A stretch of DNA of 64,000 nt from Ostrinia nubilalis (Eukaryota > Arthropoda > Insecta > Lepidoptera > Crambidae): assembly GCF_963855985.1 (NCBI RefSeq), contig NC_087092.1, positions 4,650,001-4,714,000 on the forward strand. The letters are read 5' to 3'. The notes under the pieces are model-generated. The model saw only the letters and a list, made by a program, of their open reading frames with translations, had not been told where the DNA came from and searched no databases. The position numbers were made by a program, and so were the translations under genes. How positions within the stretch are numbered: position 1 is the stretch's first letter; each line of letters opens with the position of its first letter. This document shows, in pieces, positions 1 to 12,445 of this stretch.

Positions 1-103
1 TTTAGGTATTTAAAGGTTTGTAATCTATGAACCAAGCATAAATTACTCTAGCTGAGCTTAAAAAAGTTAAATAATTAAACGTTAAAGCAACGAGAGAGAG
101 AGA

Positions 104-181
104 CGCTGAAGTGGCAATGGGCAGGGCACATAGTACGCAGAACTGACGGCTGATGGGGCAGAAAGGTTCTGCAATGGAGAA
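104..181 (+). repeat. RTE LINE coding remnant
   Basis: Translates to LKWQWAGHIVRRTDG, a stop, then WGRKVLQWR, matching the C-terminal region of the RTE protein seen at 11587-12080. Truncated at both ends. Confidence 0.65.
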
Positions 182-1697
182 AAATCAGATCTAATCGAAT
201 TAGTAATAAAGACTAAATTCACGACCACAGTTTATGCCAACTTGTCTCTAACATTAAAATCTCAATACATTGCTTGTTACTCGTACTCGTATTCATGACA
301 ACAAAACGTTATATCCGAGTGAGTTCAGATAAAACCGACTCCGCCTCGGGACCGTCGTTTGTTTATTCATAAGATATTAACATAAACAATGCTGAGGTAG
401 ACGCGATAAATGCGGACGAGTGCTCTCTACGCTATTTCGTGAAGGGTTCCAAGTTTTAGGATTAAGGGTTGAACCTGAAATGAGTTTGAAGATGGTGATT
501 GACTGTTCGAACCTGGTTAGTCACATAGTCTGGAGGAGGTTTGAATTTCCAAATATTTTTGGAAACTTTCAGCCTTGTCTTCAAAAGTTAGAATCAAATC
601 AATTCAAATTTATCTAACAAGGTGGGGACCTCATCTGAGAATTGACATTGACAATGTCAGCTTTTCAATCTATGTACAGTCACGGAATGAAAAGGTTCGT
701 CAGTTTTCAAATTGATTCCTTCAACGAATCGCGAGCACATATTACCTTTTGAAACTATGTTACAGAATAATCTTGAGTTAGAGAAAATAATCTTTAACTG
801 TTCGTCAGTAAAGTTCAAAATTATTCAGATGTTGATGTCAAAGTTGTTTGACGATTTATCTTGTCAAGAAGATTATCATAATTGATAAACTAAAACCTTC
901 TTCTTGGTTCAACCTGCCATTATTATTTCTATTAAATAAAAAAAACTATTGTCAATTGGTCAATGTCATCATTGCATTGCACTGATGGGATAGAAAAATA
1001 AACAAGCAAAACCTTATTCGTTAGCAAACGTCATATTTATTTAAATGTTAGCAGCACTGTTTCTTGCACTGTTATGTTGGCAGGTTTGACTCTTACAGTA
1101 CCTAGTGCAAGCGAAAACCGACACTAAGGTGACGAACCTTTTCATTCCGCGACTGTACTTACCTATGTATTTCGGGTTTTTCTCTCGCTGTCATCAAATG
1201 ATGATTATTTGTAATAGAACGAGACAATATGACAGGAAATGGGTAGAATTGTGGCCTATAGTAGGTACTATGAAAGCAGATTAGCCCCGAAAATGACATT
1301 CTTTGTCTCTTCGATATAAGGTTTAAAATTAATCGTAGAAATGTATGAGTTAACATTATACAGGCTATCGATGCCTCCTACGTATAAGGGCGAAACTGCC
1401 GCTTACGCCTTTTTCCAATTATTTAAGCAATGATTTCACTTTGCTCTAATCTATAACATCAGTAAGAAAAAAAATTTTTTTTTCCATTAGATACAAAATA
1501 AAATTTTAGGCAAATAGGCGTATGTGCGAAACTACGCCACGTATAAAGCCCAATCATACGATTCGTCAATCTATACAAGTAGTTGCTTACATAAACATAT
1601 ATTTTTTATAATCCAAATCTTAAATAAAGCCATGAAAATATTTAGCGAATTGTTTTATTTATAAATTATGACACATTATATAGTTATTTAATTTTTA
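182..1697. other. no feature seen
   Basis: AT-rich DNA. Short frames on both strands lack coding character, splice context or recognisable motifs. Confidence 0.6.
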
Positions 1698-1830
1698 GCG
1701 TTAAGAGTCGCATCTCAAAATAATTTGAAAATTATATATAACTTGAAAAAATCGAACTGCCTAAGGCATCGTGGGTTCAATTCCCGCCTTAGGCAATTCG
1801 ATTTTTTCAAGTTATTTATATTTTTTAAAA
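1698..1830. repeat. tRNA top-half (T-arm) hairpin repeat, copy A
   Basis: A 78-nt hairpin at 1738-1815: 30-bp arms with one mismatch around an 18-nt loop. The apex reads as a tRNA acceptor/T-arm minihelix: GCCTAAG, then GTGGG-TTCAATT-CCCGC, then CTTAGGC-A. The B-box-like GGTTCAATTCC is intact, while D and anticodon arms are absent. The word GCGTTAAGAGTCGC precedes it and is shared with a second copy at 55531. Confidence 0.7.
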
Positions 1831-2764
1831 ATATGACACATTATGTTAAAAGACCTAACTAAATCTCGAGCACAGTATATGGGCGTATTTGCGTTAAAAC
1901 GTAAAACGGTACATTAAACGACTTTTTCTAACTGATTTATTATTGATATAGCACATGATAACAATTAAAATAATTACATGCATAAATAAAGAGAGTAATC
2001 GCTTAAAATATTATATTTACGTTGTCATTTAAGTCTCTTTACGTTGAACAATATACATGAAATTATAGAAATATGCCGACGTAAAAGGGCAATGCGTAAA
2101 ATCTCAAAATATATAAGAAAAACATAAAAATTTATAACAGCAGTAGCAAAAGCATTACATGTTAAGGCTAAATGTGAAATTTCATTAAATTCGTTTTAGT
2201 AGGTCAGAAGATATGACCCAAAAATATGGTTCTGGCCACTAAAATGGCTCTCCTGTAAAATTTACTTTTTTCACTTACGCCAGTATACGTAGGAGCCATC
2301 GCTATATTCTGATAATCATACAATCTTAGTACCTACTCAGGGTCCCTGAGCATCTAAGAGAAATGACACAGAAAAAACAGATGACATTTACCCTTCTCAA
2401 CTTAATGACTATTTAATCACATTCACAACCCAATTAAGTAGAACTCGGCATTTACATTTGCACGAGGAATCACCTAAATCAGCGACCAAAATACCGCTGC
2501 AGGGGTCGCCAAATATGGGTCAATGTCTATTTAGAGATGCAGTTGACACGGAAGACAGAATTGGTTAGTCAATAGCTTTCGCGTTTACATTAAATGGCAA
2601 TGCTGTAATTAATGTAATAGGTTGAGTAGTAAAGAAAGAAACTAATTATGTATTTGTATTGAACAAGGCATTTCACATCATAGCTACTTTCAAGCTTAAT
2701 TAACCAGCTGCTGCTGTACGATATCATAATAAGTAGTTTCTCAAGCAACATACATACCTGCTTA

Positions 2765-2940
2765 AGACTAGGCGCAGACCACCGATTTTTAGTAGGCCGA
2801 TAGTTGTGCCCGATTTTAAATTGTATGAAGAATCGGCCAAATCAAATCGGTGTAATGTGCGCACTTCCATACATGCCCATACTGATCAACTGCCCGACTA
2901 AACTATCGGCCGACGAAAAATCGATGGTCTGCGTCTAGGC
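2765..2940. repeat. 176-bp MITE, copy 1
   Basis: Inverted ends AGACTAGGCGCAGACCACCG and TGGTCTGCGTCTAGGC with inner ATAGTT/AACTAT continuation, flanked by TTA and TAA. The same length and sequence family occur inverted at 42061-42236. Confidence 0.75.
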
Positions 2941-3191
2941 TAAGTATGACAAAAATCAGCACTCAATAGCTCAAATCCGACTTAGAATATTTTTATACTC
3001 CCAGGCATCTGGAATTCCGGACACTGTAATAAAAAAGCATTTTTAACACGTACAGGTTATTTGCTTAAGAAGAAATTGGATCAGTCAAAATTAATAAAGC
3101 TCGTTTCTCCTTCGGGTATAGGAACCTTATATCAGTAAGAAAGAAGACAAAATGCATCTACTTAATACCTACAAACCTAAAAACCGAAATA

Positions 3192-3255
3192 GTTGGTATA
3201 CGAAAGGGAAAAAGAATTGTGTAGGTACAATTATTTCTCCCTTTCATATGCCAAC
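3192..3255. repeat. short hairpin, miRNA-precursor-like or mini-MITE
   Basis: 29-nt arms GTTGGTATACGAAAGGGAAA-AAGAATTGT and a complementary arm with 25 Watson-Crick pairs, one wobble and three mismatches around a 6-nt loop (GTAGGT). Total 64 nt. Size and shape fit a pre-miRNA, but a tiny inverted-repeat element is equally possible. Confidence 0.4.
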
Positions 3256-4171
3256 GTCAGCAAAAAAAAAGAAACACTGACACTGGCCAATGAACATAGT
3301 TCCCTGCCAAATTCCTTGGTACCAATTTGAGGAACGTCGGTGGGCGGGACGAGCCTAGAATGTGAAACATCTAGGACGGGCTACCGCTAAAAGATTTCGC
3401 CCACAAAAGCCGAAATGAGAAAAATAAAGCAAATGCATCATGCTTTCTCGTGTTTCGTTGTAAATTCACCAACGTACCTACCTAAGTATTTAGAAATACC
3501 TAACGAAAATTTTATAAAAAGAATATTTAAAAACATATTAAAATTTTTGTAGTTTTTTATTGGAAATTATAACATTAACTATGCAGATAAAGTTTAACCG
3601 AAATATGTACGTTTTACCCCCTCAAATTAATTAATTTGATAAATTCAAGTGCAGGTTCCACCAATTCACAATTTGCACAGCCAAATCAAACTCATTTTTA
3701 ATTAAGTTTAGATAATATCTCGATGGTTTGAGTAACCCATCTAATGATTAGTACTTCGACAACATCATAGATCTTTCCTGTCTAGTTTGATATTTCCACG
3801 ATTATGCGAACAAATATAAATCATTACACAAATAACCATCAATTCAACAGTGTAGCTGTCATCGTTAACATTTTTTATTGTTTCCTCAAATAAAAAACCC
3901 GTTGACTCAAATTTGTATCCGTCGATTATTTCGACGGTATTAAATAATTCTTATTTATGTAGCAATAAGATAGCGAAACCACGGAGGCGCCCCACTGGGT
4001 GCTTTTTAATTGATATGCCTCAGGCCACTCGGTAGGCGTCCACTTTAAGTCACCTCTTATACAGGGCGCAATTAATATGTGGCATAATCGTTTTGTTTCC
4101 GATTCTGTACATTGCCTTTTAGTCATAATATAATTAATGGGATATGTTTGTTTTTAAATTGCTGTTGTATT

Positions 4172-5650
4172 TGGGTATTTCTCATCGTCACGGTTCTCAT
4201 CGTCACCTTCGTGGCGAATTTTATTTCTTACTTATTTCAACTTTTTGTGAACAAAAATTGTAGCGCTTGATGTGAAGATTGTATTCTCAGTAAATCAGTA
4301 AAATAGTGAGTCTCGTTTGGAAGATTTAACGTTTTGAATTTTTTGATGCCACGAAAGTGATTCTGTACTTCACAGCAATAATTTTTTCAAACTTTACTAC
4401 TGTAAATGACTCTTATAAAACATATATTTTGTCTTATTTTTATAGATAAATAGCAATAACATAATATAAATAGGTACCTACTTAAATACAAGATAAAATT
4501 TTACCAATTAATGAAATGCTAAAGAAGCAAAAAACGGATTATCAGTACCTAAATAAAAAGAACTCTAACTGATTTATCAGTCCCTCAACAAAAATATATT
4601 TTTTATTTAGGCCAGATGGCTTCGTATTTTTGTTGTACAACTTTTAACTCAAACTTCAGATTAAATTTATCTTACAAACAGATACACAGTCACATATACA
4701 GACATACATACAGTCATACAGACAGACAACAAAAATACGAGGCCCTTATTTATTTATTGATGTACTGATCTCTACTTTACCACGTATAATTTATTAGTTA
4801 TTAAAATATTGTAAAAACATAAACACCAGTCACTATATTTTAAAATAAACCAAAGCAAGAAATCACTTTCGTGGCCTAAAATCACCTTCGTGTATAAAAC
4901 ACCACGAAGGTGATGCCACGAAGGTGACGAAAATTTTAGTTTTTTATGAATTATCCTTAAATTTGAATTAAACGGTTCAAGTCGAATACTACACAAATAA
5001 GTCTAACATGTTAAGTTTTCAATGGCAAAGTTTCAATTAAATTGTTTAAATTTTAGAGGTAGAAAATATTGTTCAAGCAAGCGACGGTATGTCTATGGAC
5101 AATCACAAAAAGCTACGTATTTTTTTCGCGGAGCGACGATCGACCTATCTCACCTCCCCAATGGTCGAAGCGTGACTGACGTTAACCGAATATAACACTG
5201 TGATTGGTTCCTGGTGTTCGGTTTAACGGCAATCTTGTATTATTACTCAAAATTTTAGGTACCTAAAAACGTGTGACCAACGTATTTCGCTTTCTCAATT
5301 CAAAATAATTATAAGAAGACATTTTTTTGACTATTTTGTGGAAAGTATATTTAATTACGATGATTTTAGTATATGCTACACACAAATTGAATGAAAATTG
5401 TGAATGCAGTAACCAAATGTTTCATTGCAACTGAAGGTGTGACACGATGAGAACGCGAAAAATGACCCCGTTTTTTATCGTTTCATGTAATTTTTTCGCA
5501 TTATTTTTGCTTCTATTACGATAAAATTTATTTTGTATGTAGCTAAATAGATATTTTATCATCTGATTTCAAAGGTATTGTTCTAACTTATACCGTTTAT
5601 GAACTATTATTGTGTGACCATCAAATTTGAGTGTAAATGAGAAGTACCCA
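4172..5650. repeat. 1.5 kb inverted-repeat element with CCACGAAGGTGA motifs
   Basis: TGGGTATTTCTCAT at 4172-4185 is inverted at 5637-5650 (ATGAGAAGTACCCA). Next to these, CTCATCGTCAC words occur on the left and GTGACACGATGAGAAC at about 5440. Between lie six copies of CCACGAAGGTGA or near variants in both orientations (4200, 4348, 4862, 4879, 4901, 4914). No coding frame. Boundaries are tentative. Confidence 0.45.
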
Positions 5651-6649
5651 TTTTCGTTTCATTTATGGCAAAGCTGACTTGTGGTTGGTTGAACTTTCAA
5701 CTTTATGCATATCTTTAAATGTAGAGGCGAAAAAAGACTGGGTAAGAACAGCACAGCAGTTGGCTGGCGAAGAATGCTTCTAGCATTAAGTCCAATCTTT
5801 GTAGGTAGGTAGTTACAGTTTATTTATGCAATAAAGTTTTTAAATAAATAAAACTTAACACAGATTAGGTACCAATAATTTTATGTTCGAGTACTTATTT
5901 AAAGAGTAAAAGTCAAAATAATTACAAAATTATTTGTATTTTTAAAGATACATACGTAGCATTAAACGTAGCTTAAGTAAGTACCTACCTACATTATTTT
6001 AATTTAGTAAAAAACTCCGTCACCCTGCCAAAAACATATTAACTCTGTAAAATTGACGTAGATATACTTACGAGCTTTCTGTCGAGTTATACCCAATTTC
6101 ATTGGATGAACCCAATGACCAATTTGACCATTTGAAATTAAAATTAATTGTAATTTCACACACAACGATGCACTCGAATTAACGCCGATTAAATTCATTA
6201 TCGGTTTATCACACGAAATGAGATTATCGCCCATGCATATCGTATTAAATGCATTAAGTTCAGGTAATTTGATTTCAATGATACTGTCGCATGGCCTGTC
6301 ACACAGCCGTCGTATTAGGCTGGCGAGATAAAAATATAATACCTTATTGGAAGAAACTGGATTGGGCTGATGCTATTAAACTAATGCTCGTCAAACAGCA
6401 AGGAAGTGGTCTTAATAATCAGCTTAGCAGCGCGTACGCAACGGGATAATGTTTGATTAAATAAGACAGACATTAAAAACAAGCATGAGATCATTCAGAG
6501 ATAAATAATAATGCCCCTAGCTACTTTTAATATTAAACTAGTGCTGGCATTACCTACTAAGTAAGTAATCCATCCAGTGAATATTTCAGACTTTAATTAA
6601 ATTAGTAATTCCTTCAAAAGATGCATCATATAACACTGTCACTGGTGGA

Positions 6650-6724
6650 CGGTCGCTATGGAAATCCCAGGGGAACGCCTTTGTCCAGCAGTGGACGTCA
6701 TTTGGCTAAAACCAACGAACGAAC
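6650..6724 (+). repeat. RTE LINE 3' remnant
   Basis: LWKSQGNAFVQQWTSFG then stop, followed by a short (CGAA)n tail. Last 75 bp of an RTE copy. Confidence 0.7.
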
Positions 6725-6954
6725 TCCACCAGATATCTTTTAGCAGGTGCTGTTTTAAAAAAAAAAATCCATCCTAAGATATCCAACCTGCCAGTTTATC
6801 CTTCTAGAGGACCTTCTAACCCCAACTTCCTGACGTACACCAACATTCATCGTTTACAACATAAATCTATTTTCCCCTTACATGCACTGACTGCAACTTT
6901 TTATTAACCCCTCGTTCCCCTCGGAAGCGATCCATTAGCCGTTTAAGCCGTGCA

Positions 6955-7045
6955 TTACACCGCCACTTATCGGCACTCGCGACAGTACGCAGATTGGCCG
7001 CGTCCGGCGCAGGCGTCGCGCCGCCACTCGCGGCCATTATCCAAT
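6955..7045. promoter_or_regulatory. isolated CpG-rich patch about 7.7 kb upstream of fringe
   Basis: A roughly 90-bp island of GC/CpG-rich sequence (GCCGCGTCCGGCGCAGGCG and CGCGCCGCCACTCGCGGCC) in AT-rich surroundings, with no reading frame or terminal repeats. It could be a conserved regulatory element or a distal non-coding exon. Nothing more can be shown from the sequence. Confidence 0.25.
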
Positions 7046-7089
7046 TCAGGTACAGTTAGATGCGAATGTTTTTGGCCAATTTGGTACAC

Positions 7090-7160
7090 ACGTTAAACTA
7101 GATACTGTGGCATCTTCTGTGGTTGTAATAGGATCTATTTTACAAGAAAATTATGAGTCT
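7090..7160 (-). repeat. dispersed GATGCCACAGT repeat, copy 1
   Basis: Minus-strand words AAAATAGATCCTATTACAAC, then CACAGAAGATGCCACAGT. One of at least eight diverged copies in this window (see findings). Confidence 0.55.
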
Positions 7161-7583
7161 GTACCTTTTTGGGACGAATCTCAACCGTGAGGTATGGTTG
7201 CATCGAATCATAGTGCAAACCAAAAGGCGCTTAGAGGTCGCCTGGTAGAGGGCTAAACTACAATAACATTTCCAAACAGTGTAATGGGTGTCAAGCACCA
7301 CCATTGCAACATAATAGAATTAAGCTAGTATACAGAGAAAGCATGTGACGATGCGCTGACAATCCTGGGGGCAAAGAGATGAATGATGAAAATAGACAGA
7401 AGTTTTTTAGCATGACTATACATGTCAGTTTACTTTGATTGAGGAAGATTTCGATTTCTGCAACTAGCTCCAATGAAACCATTACGACCCTTAAACCCCT
7501 AACCATCTGATGAAAATGACCCCTGGTTATAACAATGATGATTGAAGATCTAATACCTAAGTGCAATGACCTACCATAGGTAT

Positions 7584-7611
7584 AGAATAGATAGATAGAT
7601 AGATAGATAGT
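7584..7611 (+). repeat. (ATAG)n microsatellite
   Basis: About seven units of ATAG. With the following TCATTTATTGTC it looks like an inverted LINE 3' end of the type ATAAATGAC-(TATC)n. Confidence 0.8.
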
Positions 7612-8849
7612 CATTTATTGTCAAAACTGTGAATACTCGTACCTATATTAAAAATCCTAATAAACCTGAAATAACTCCACAACCGGCGCGAATTTATTTT
7701 GACCACGACCGCTCTGTCAAGAGCGAAACAATTAGAAATTATAAGAAGCCCATAAATGTTTATTTTGTAAGAAACTTAGATACATGGAAAAAGTGTTGTA
7801 AATTGCAATTTACAGATGTTCTTTTAACTTGGTAAAAACCGTACATGATTACAAAATAAACACAAGTTTTCGGATGTAAAACTTCAATCAGATTAAAAAC
7901 CAATATTGTAAGCAGTTTGCGCGGTTATGATGGAAGCCGCACTAAATTGGTGTTCATTTCCCATGTTCCCGAATCACTGACGTCACAGCTCGCTGATAAT
8001 TATTCCCAATTATTCTGGGAAATGCAGCTTTCATTAAAGCCATGCAATATTCCATATTCAGGCGGTATTTCGATGACGGTGTACGTTCAACTATGGCAGT
8101 ATTTATTTAGTTTATATTATGTATTTACAAACTAAATGCATTTGATGCAAATTGTTTTGATAGCATTTAGAAAACGATTTAAGATTAGTTCTGAAGAAAT
8201 AAATAAATTACCTACTTGATCAATAAAAAATACGAACATTTTATATTGAATTTTATCAGTCATCGAATTTCGTCGTTACCTCTACTTTAGTAATCACAAA
8301 AACTATTGAAAACTGGCGTGATTTTAATGAACTTAACATTTTTCTTTTTTATTGGGAACATAACATAATGGTAAAACCAGCCAGATACAAATACATAGTA
8401 TCTACTCGTAGTTACAAACGACCAGAGAGATTTTTTATTATACCTCTACAATTTATGCTTAACGAACGTAATTATGCACATTCTGTTTATTTATTTTTTT
8501 CAAAGAACTCATAGCATAAGATTTACTTATTTTATTATCTGGTTTCTCTATTTAAAACATTAATCTAAACGAATCCTCATACGGATGGCATTTGCGTTCA
8601 CGTTAACATGACTGCACCTAATATGGGATCTGAGAAGTGCTCTTTGGCCACACTGTTAGTCAATCTCATTACTTTTTGCTCGGAACTCCTTAAATAGAAT
8701 GCAGCCTAGATTCTGCTGTCCATCTCCAGTATGAATCATTATTTTCCTATTCAATTATTGTTTCCAAAAGGTTTGAAGTGATATGCGTGAAATTAAGTTT
8801 GTAGGTCTCTACATCCGGATTAATTTGTGTCCAATATAGTAACAGGTGA

Positions 8850-8920
8850 AAATATGGATGCAAAGAGTTACAGAGATCAGACCCAGAGGTCCTGGGTTCG
8901 ACACCCGGTGGAGGCAATAT
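8850..8920 (+). repeat. tRNA-like (B-box) remnant
   Basis: GGTCCTGGGTTCGACACCCG at about 8888-8907 forms a T-arm-like stem-loop with a good B box (GGTTCGACACC). No complete cloverleaf can be drawn around it. Probably the head of a degraded tRNA-derived SINE. Confidence 0.35.
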
Positions 8921-10121
8921 TTTCTATTCGGTTTGATTGGTAGTGGAAGATAGTTAGTAGCACCATCTTATATGTACTTATGCCTGTTGCCCTAGTAACA
9001 TTGCATTCAAGTTAATTCCTTATCTATTTTATTATGGGTATTCTTATTAGGTTTTTGTGTATGCCTCTTAGTCATAGAGTGACTAGCCCAATAATTTGTT
9101 ACGTAAATAGTGGACTCTCGTGTTTCCAATTATTTTACGAGACCTTTCTAAACTGCAGTCTATTTATCTGCAAATTGTCGATCCCATTATTTCTCCACCG
9201 ATCTCGTCAATCGTGTTTACTTTCTCCTCAATTACAACAATCACAGAAATCGACTAGTCGCCAGATGTGAATAACTACTCGTGATAAATTGCCGCGTAAA
9301 CATTTTAGTGACACTTGTCAGCTTTCCAATCTGTCTTTATCTTATCGCAGCCTAGAGAGAGGCCTCCGCGATTTTAAAAGTTGCATTAAGGTAGAATAGG
9401 CTACTTACACACTTTTAAAATATAAAAAGTTGAGCACGAAATAATTATATCAAATGGTAGAAATAAATTGATTGTTTGACTTCAAAACAGTGAGAATAAA
9501 AAGTAAATTTTTTCAAAAAGAATAAAATTTAACAGAGCTCGTTCAATTAAAATGTCTGATAGTGTTATATCTTACGGTATAAGGATCAAAACAGTACATA
9601 TTAAGTAGTTTCATGAAAATGCTTGTAGAGCAATTTCTTAGTACAGAACAAGTAGGTAAATGGATAAATATCGAAACAAAAAATGACCTATCACTTACTC
9701 TCGTTACACGTCCTAAAGTTTTTTCTGTAGCAGACACGTTATAATAGGTGTATCATGATGTAACCATCCATTATGCTATGAAATTTACTGAATACATTAT
9801 ATGGAATGCAAAAACGATTAGCTTCCAGCTCGAAAGCATTGGAAATCTGACAATCAAGATGTGTTCCCACGCGTGGATTAGCGTGTGCGATCCCCATTAC
9901 TCCGAGCTTCCGCAATTAACAATGGATACGGCCTTTCTCGCTACCACTCTATTGGCTACCATCTACGCCGGTATTGTCTTTAATGGTGTTTAGTTATGCT
10001 TTCTATTTACTGGATATGGTAATAGACTAAGAGCTGGTGAACGCCAGACCTACGTCATTTTATAAAAGCTGAAAGTTTGTCAGTGTATGCTCCCAATATA
10101 GGTTAGAATGTTGGTGCATTA

Positions 10122-10244
10122 TGAAGTTCGGGTCATCGTGGCTTTGGCAGCTACCCTCAAAAGAGTCTGTTGTTTCCTCATTACCCAGACAGTTTTGTAA
10201 ATTTTTTGAGGGTAGCTGCCAAAGCCTCGATGACCCAAACTTCA
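10122..10244. repeat. 123-bp MITE
   Basis: Long inverted arms TGAAGTTCGGGTCATCGTGG-CTTTGGCAGCTACCCTCAAA and their complement with few mismatches. TTA before and TAA after. The minus-strand reading frame across it is a by-product. Confidence 0.75.
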
Positions 10245-11586
10245 TAAAGCTTTCAATTGTTAGCACTTTATGAACAAACAGTTGTGAATCATCTAGTTCG
10301 TAAGATGTAGAGACGTGTTAATTTCCTTTTGAAAGTGAAGCAAATTTTTCTTATACATACAAAAGATTACTATAATATTATGAGTTCATACTTCATAGAT
10401 TGGATAATGTTACATTTGTAAATTAATCAGGTTGTTCCGATTTTCATATTGTTACGTACATATCCAAATTCTGACCAACAAATACAACGTTTGTGTTTTA
10501 AATGAACACGATATTTTATCATTGTGGTTGTATCAAAATGGTGTTGTGTTTTTAATAACGATTCCTACATTTTATTAAAGCACTGTCATATTCCTTTCGT
10601 TTTTGATAGAATGGAATCATGACCAAAAATCTAATTTGTCAGAATTCACTTAGAACTTTAAGTGCAGTTTTTACGACATAACAAATAGCTACGCAGTAAA
10701 ATTCAAAAGTCAAGTTAATTACTTACTCATCCATCAAGTAGCATCCAAATAAAAATAAATGGTATTTTCAATTAAAATTTGTTTCAACCGTTACCAAAGT
10801 CACTCCGAGATTGGTTTGCCTGATCGGCATGTATAAATTCAAATTGATAGTATAGTAACAACCGATCGTGATCCAGTTGCACCATAATTCGATATGACCA
10901 ATTTTACTACTGGACGTCGACCTTCGATGGGCAGCGTTAAAATTAATGGTCAACATGTTGAACCCCATGTTGTAATGGAATACATAAATAATATGGTACA
11001 GAAAATTGCCGTGAGGCGTCGTTATAGCTACTTTTATAGTAATCTTGTTAGTAGCCATGGAATGAAGAGTTAAATAATGTTTAGGAAGTTTCTGACAAAT
11101 AAAGCCTTGTGCTGCATTCCATGCTTTTTAATCTTCTTTAACTACACTAGCAAAATCAATAGTAGGTTGGTTAAAGTAGAACATCACAATTCAGACAAAA
11201 TTATGTAAAATTTAAGTTTAGTTTTGCTTACTACTTTTGTAACTTTGGATCAGCTTATCACGCAAACATGGATGTTTGCGGTTAACCATATAAAAATAGC
11301 GCATAATGATATTGATTGCTGAAGTTAGAATACAGACGACTAGGGAATGCAAAACCGGTTAACCTTCCTATACCCGCGCGTTGGTCTCTCAGACCGACGA
11401 ACTAATAAATCGAAGTTTTTTCAAAAAGTAATAACTCTATGACTTTGCGGTTTTTAGTAGCTTCATGATTTGTGGCCTGCCATTGTTTAGTGTTGGGCGA
11501 TCGCTGCTGCCAAGTGTACATGTGTCACTTTTTGCTGTTATTCGGTCTGTGAGACCGACGCGGGTATACGTGTATCTACTTCAGGT

Positions 11587-12080
11587 CTTCTTCTTTTCAG
11601 CCAAATGACGTCCACTGCTGGACAAAGGCCTCCCCCAAGGTTTTCCACAATGAACGGTCCTGCGCTGCCCGCATCCAGGCTCTTCCCGCGACCTTTACCA
11701 GATCGTCGGTCCACCTAGTAGGAGGCCTGCCCACGCTACGTCTTCCAGCCCGTGGTCGCCACTCGAGAACTTTCCTGCCCCAACGGCCATCGTCTCTACG
11801 AGCTATGTGCCCCGCCCACTGCCACTTGATTTTAGCAATTCTGCGAGCTATGTCGGTTACTTTGGTTCTCCTGCGGATCTCCTCATTTCTGATTCGATCA
11901 CGCAGGGAAACTCCGAGCATAGCCCGCTCCATCGCCCTTTGGGTGACCTTGAGCCTTCTTATGAGGCCCATAGTAAGCGACCACGTCTCAGATCCGTATA
12001 TCATCACTGGCAACACGCATTGGTCAAATACTTTCGACTTAAGACACTGCGGTATTTCGGACGTGAGCGGTATTTCGGTT
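11587..12080 (-). mobile_element. RTE-type LINE 3' fragment nested in the piggyBac element
   Basis: Flanked by a perfect 12-bp duplication TCTACTTCAGGT (11575-11586 and 12081-12092), so it is a separate 5'-truncated insertion. The minus-strand frame is open through nearly the whole insert and encodes the C-terminal end of an RTE-clade reverse transcriptase protein: VMIYGSETWSLT, RMRNEEIRRRT-like sequence, WQWAGHIARR, GRPPTRWTDDL, RAAQDRSLWKTL and AFVQQWTSFG then stop (11597). It lacks the RT core and endonuclease. Confidence 0.88.
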
Positions 12081-12223
12081 TCTACTTCAGGTATGTTACT
12101 ATTATTTTATTTTACAATATTACTCAATAAAATGTATTGTCATATTCTAGTGGCGTTTCATATCAATTAAGTAATACTGTATTTTATTATTATTAATTTA
12201 TTTTAGCCATTTTTGTCGTCATA

Positions 12224-12445
12224 ATGAACGAAGAAAGGACAAGGGCGCTGTTAGAATGTGAAGATTCGGACTCCAACTATGATGACCAGAGTGACAGTGA
12301 TGAGGTGGAGGATGATTTAGAAGTGCAGGAGAACAACACCGATTCTGAGCAGAAGGGTGATTTGTCAGATGCAAAAAGTATTTTTGTCATTATACGAGCA
12401 TGCAGTTATGGTATGTTCCGGTTATTATTCCACTTAAACCACTAG
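12224..12445 (+). pseudogene. piggyBac transposase N-terminal remnant
   Basis: A 73-codon frame starting MNEERTRALLECEDSDSNYD, followed by DDQSDSDEVEDDLEVQ and NNTDSEQKGDL. The strongly acidic, Asp/Ser-rich start with an xIRALLE-like opening is typical of the disordered N-terminus of piggyBac transposases. The catalytic DDD core and C-terminal zinc-binding domain are absent: the frame runs into unrelated sequence after about codon 50 and stops. It lies inside TTAA-flanked termini, which supports the assignment. Confidence 0.7.

Larger units (their letters stand above)
7161..10121. other. no gene seen; minor repeats only
   Basis: Apart from the ATAG microsatellite and a tRNA-like remnant, this is AT-rich sequence with short frames that I do not recognise. 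TTCCCACGCG at 9864 fits a Su(H)-like core (TTCCCAC) but occurs by chance at this frequency. Confidence 0.55.

Noticed and set aside
9864..9873. Su(H)-like TTCCCACGCG site upstream of fringe, also at about 53660
   Set aside because: Single isolated matches nearly 5 kb upstream and 14 kb downstream. Expected by chance in 64 kb and not clustered.
9748..9993. 81-codon plus-strand frame
   Set aside because: No ATG at the start (GTG), no recognisable family, no splice context.
11805..12170. Plus-strand frames of 107-121 codons
   Set aside because: Antisense shadows of the RTE protein, which is clearly coding on the minus strand.
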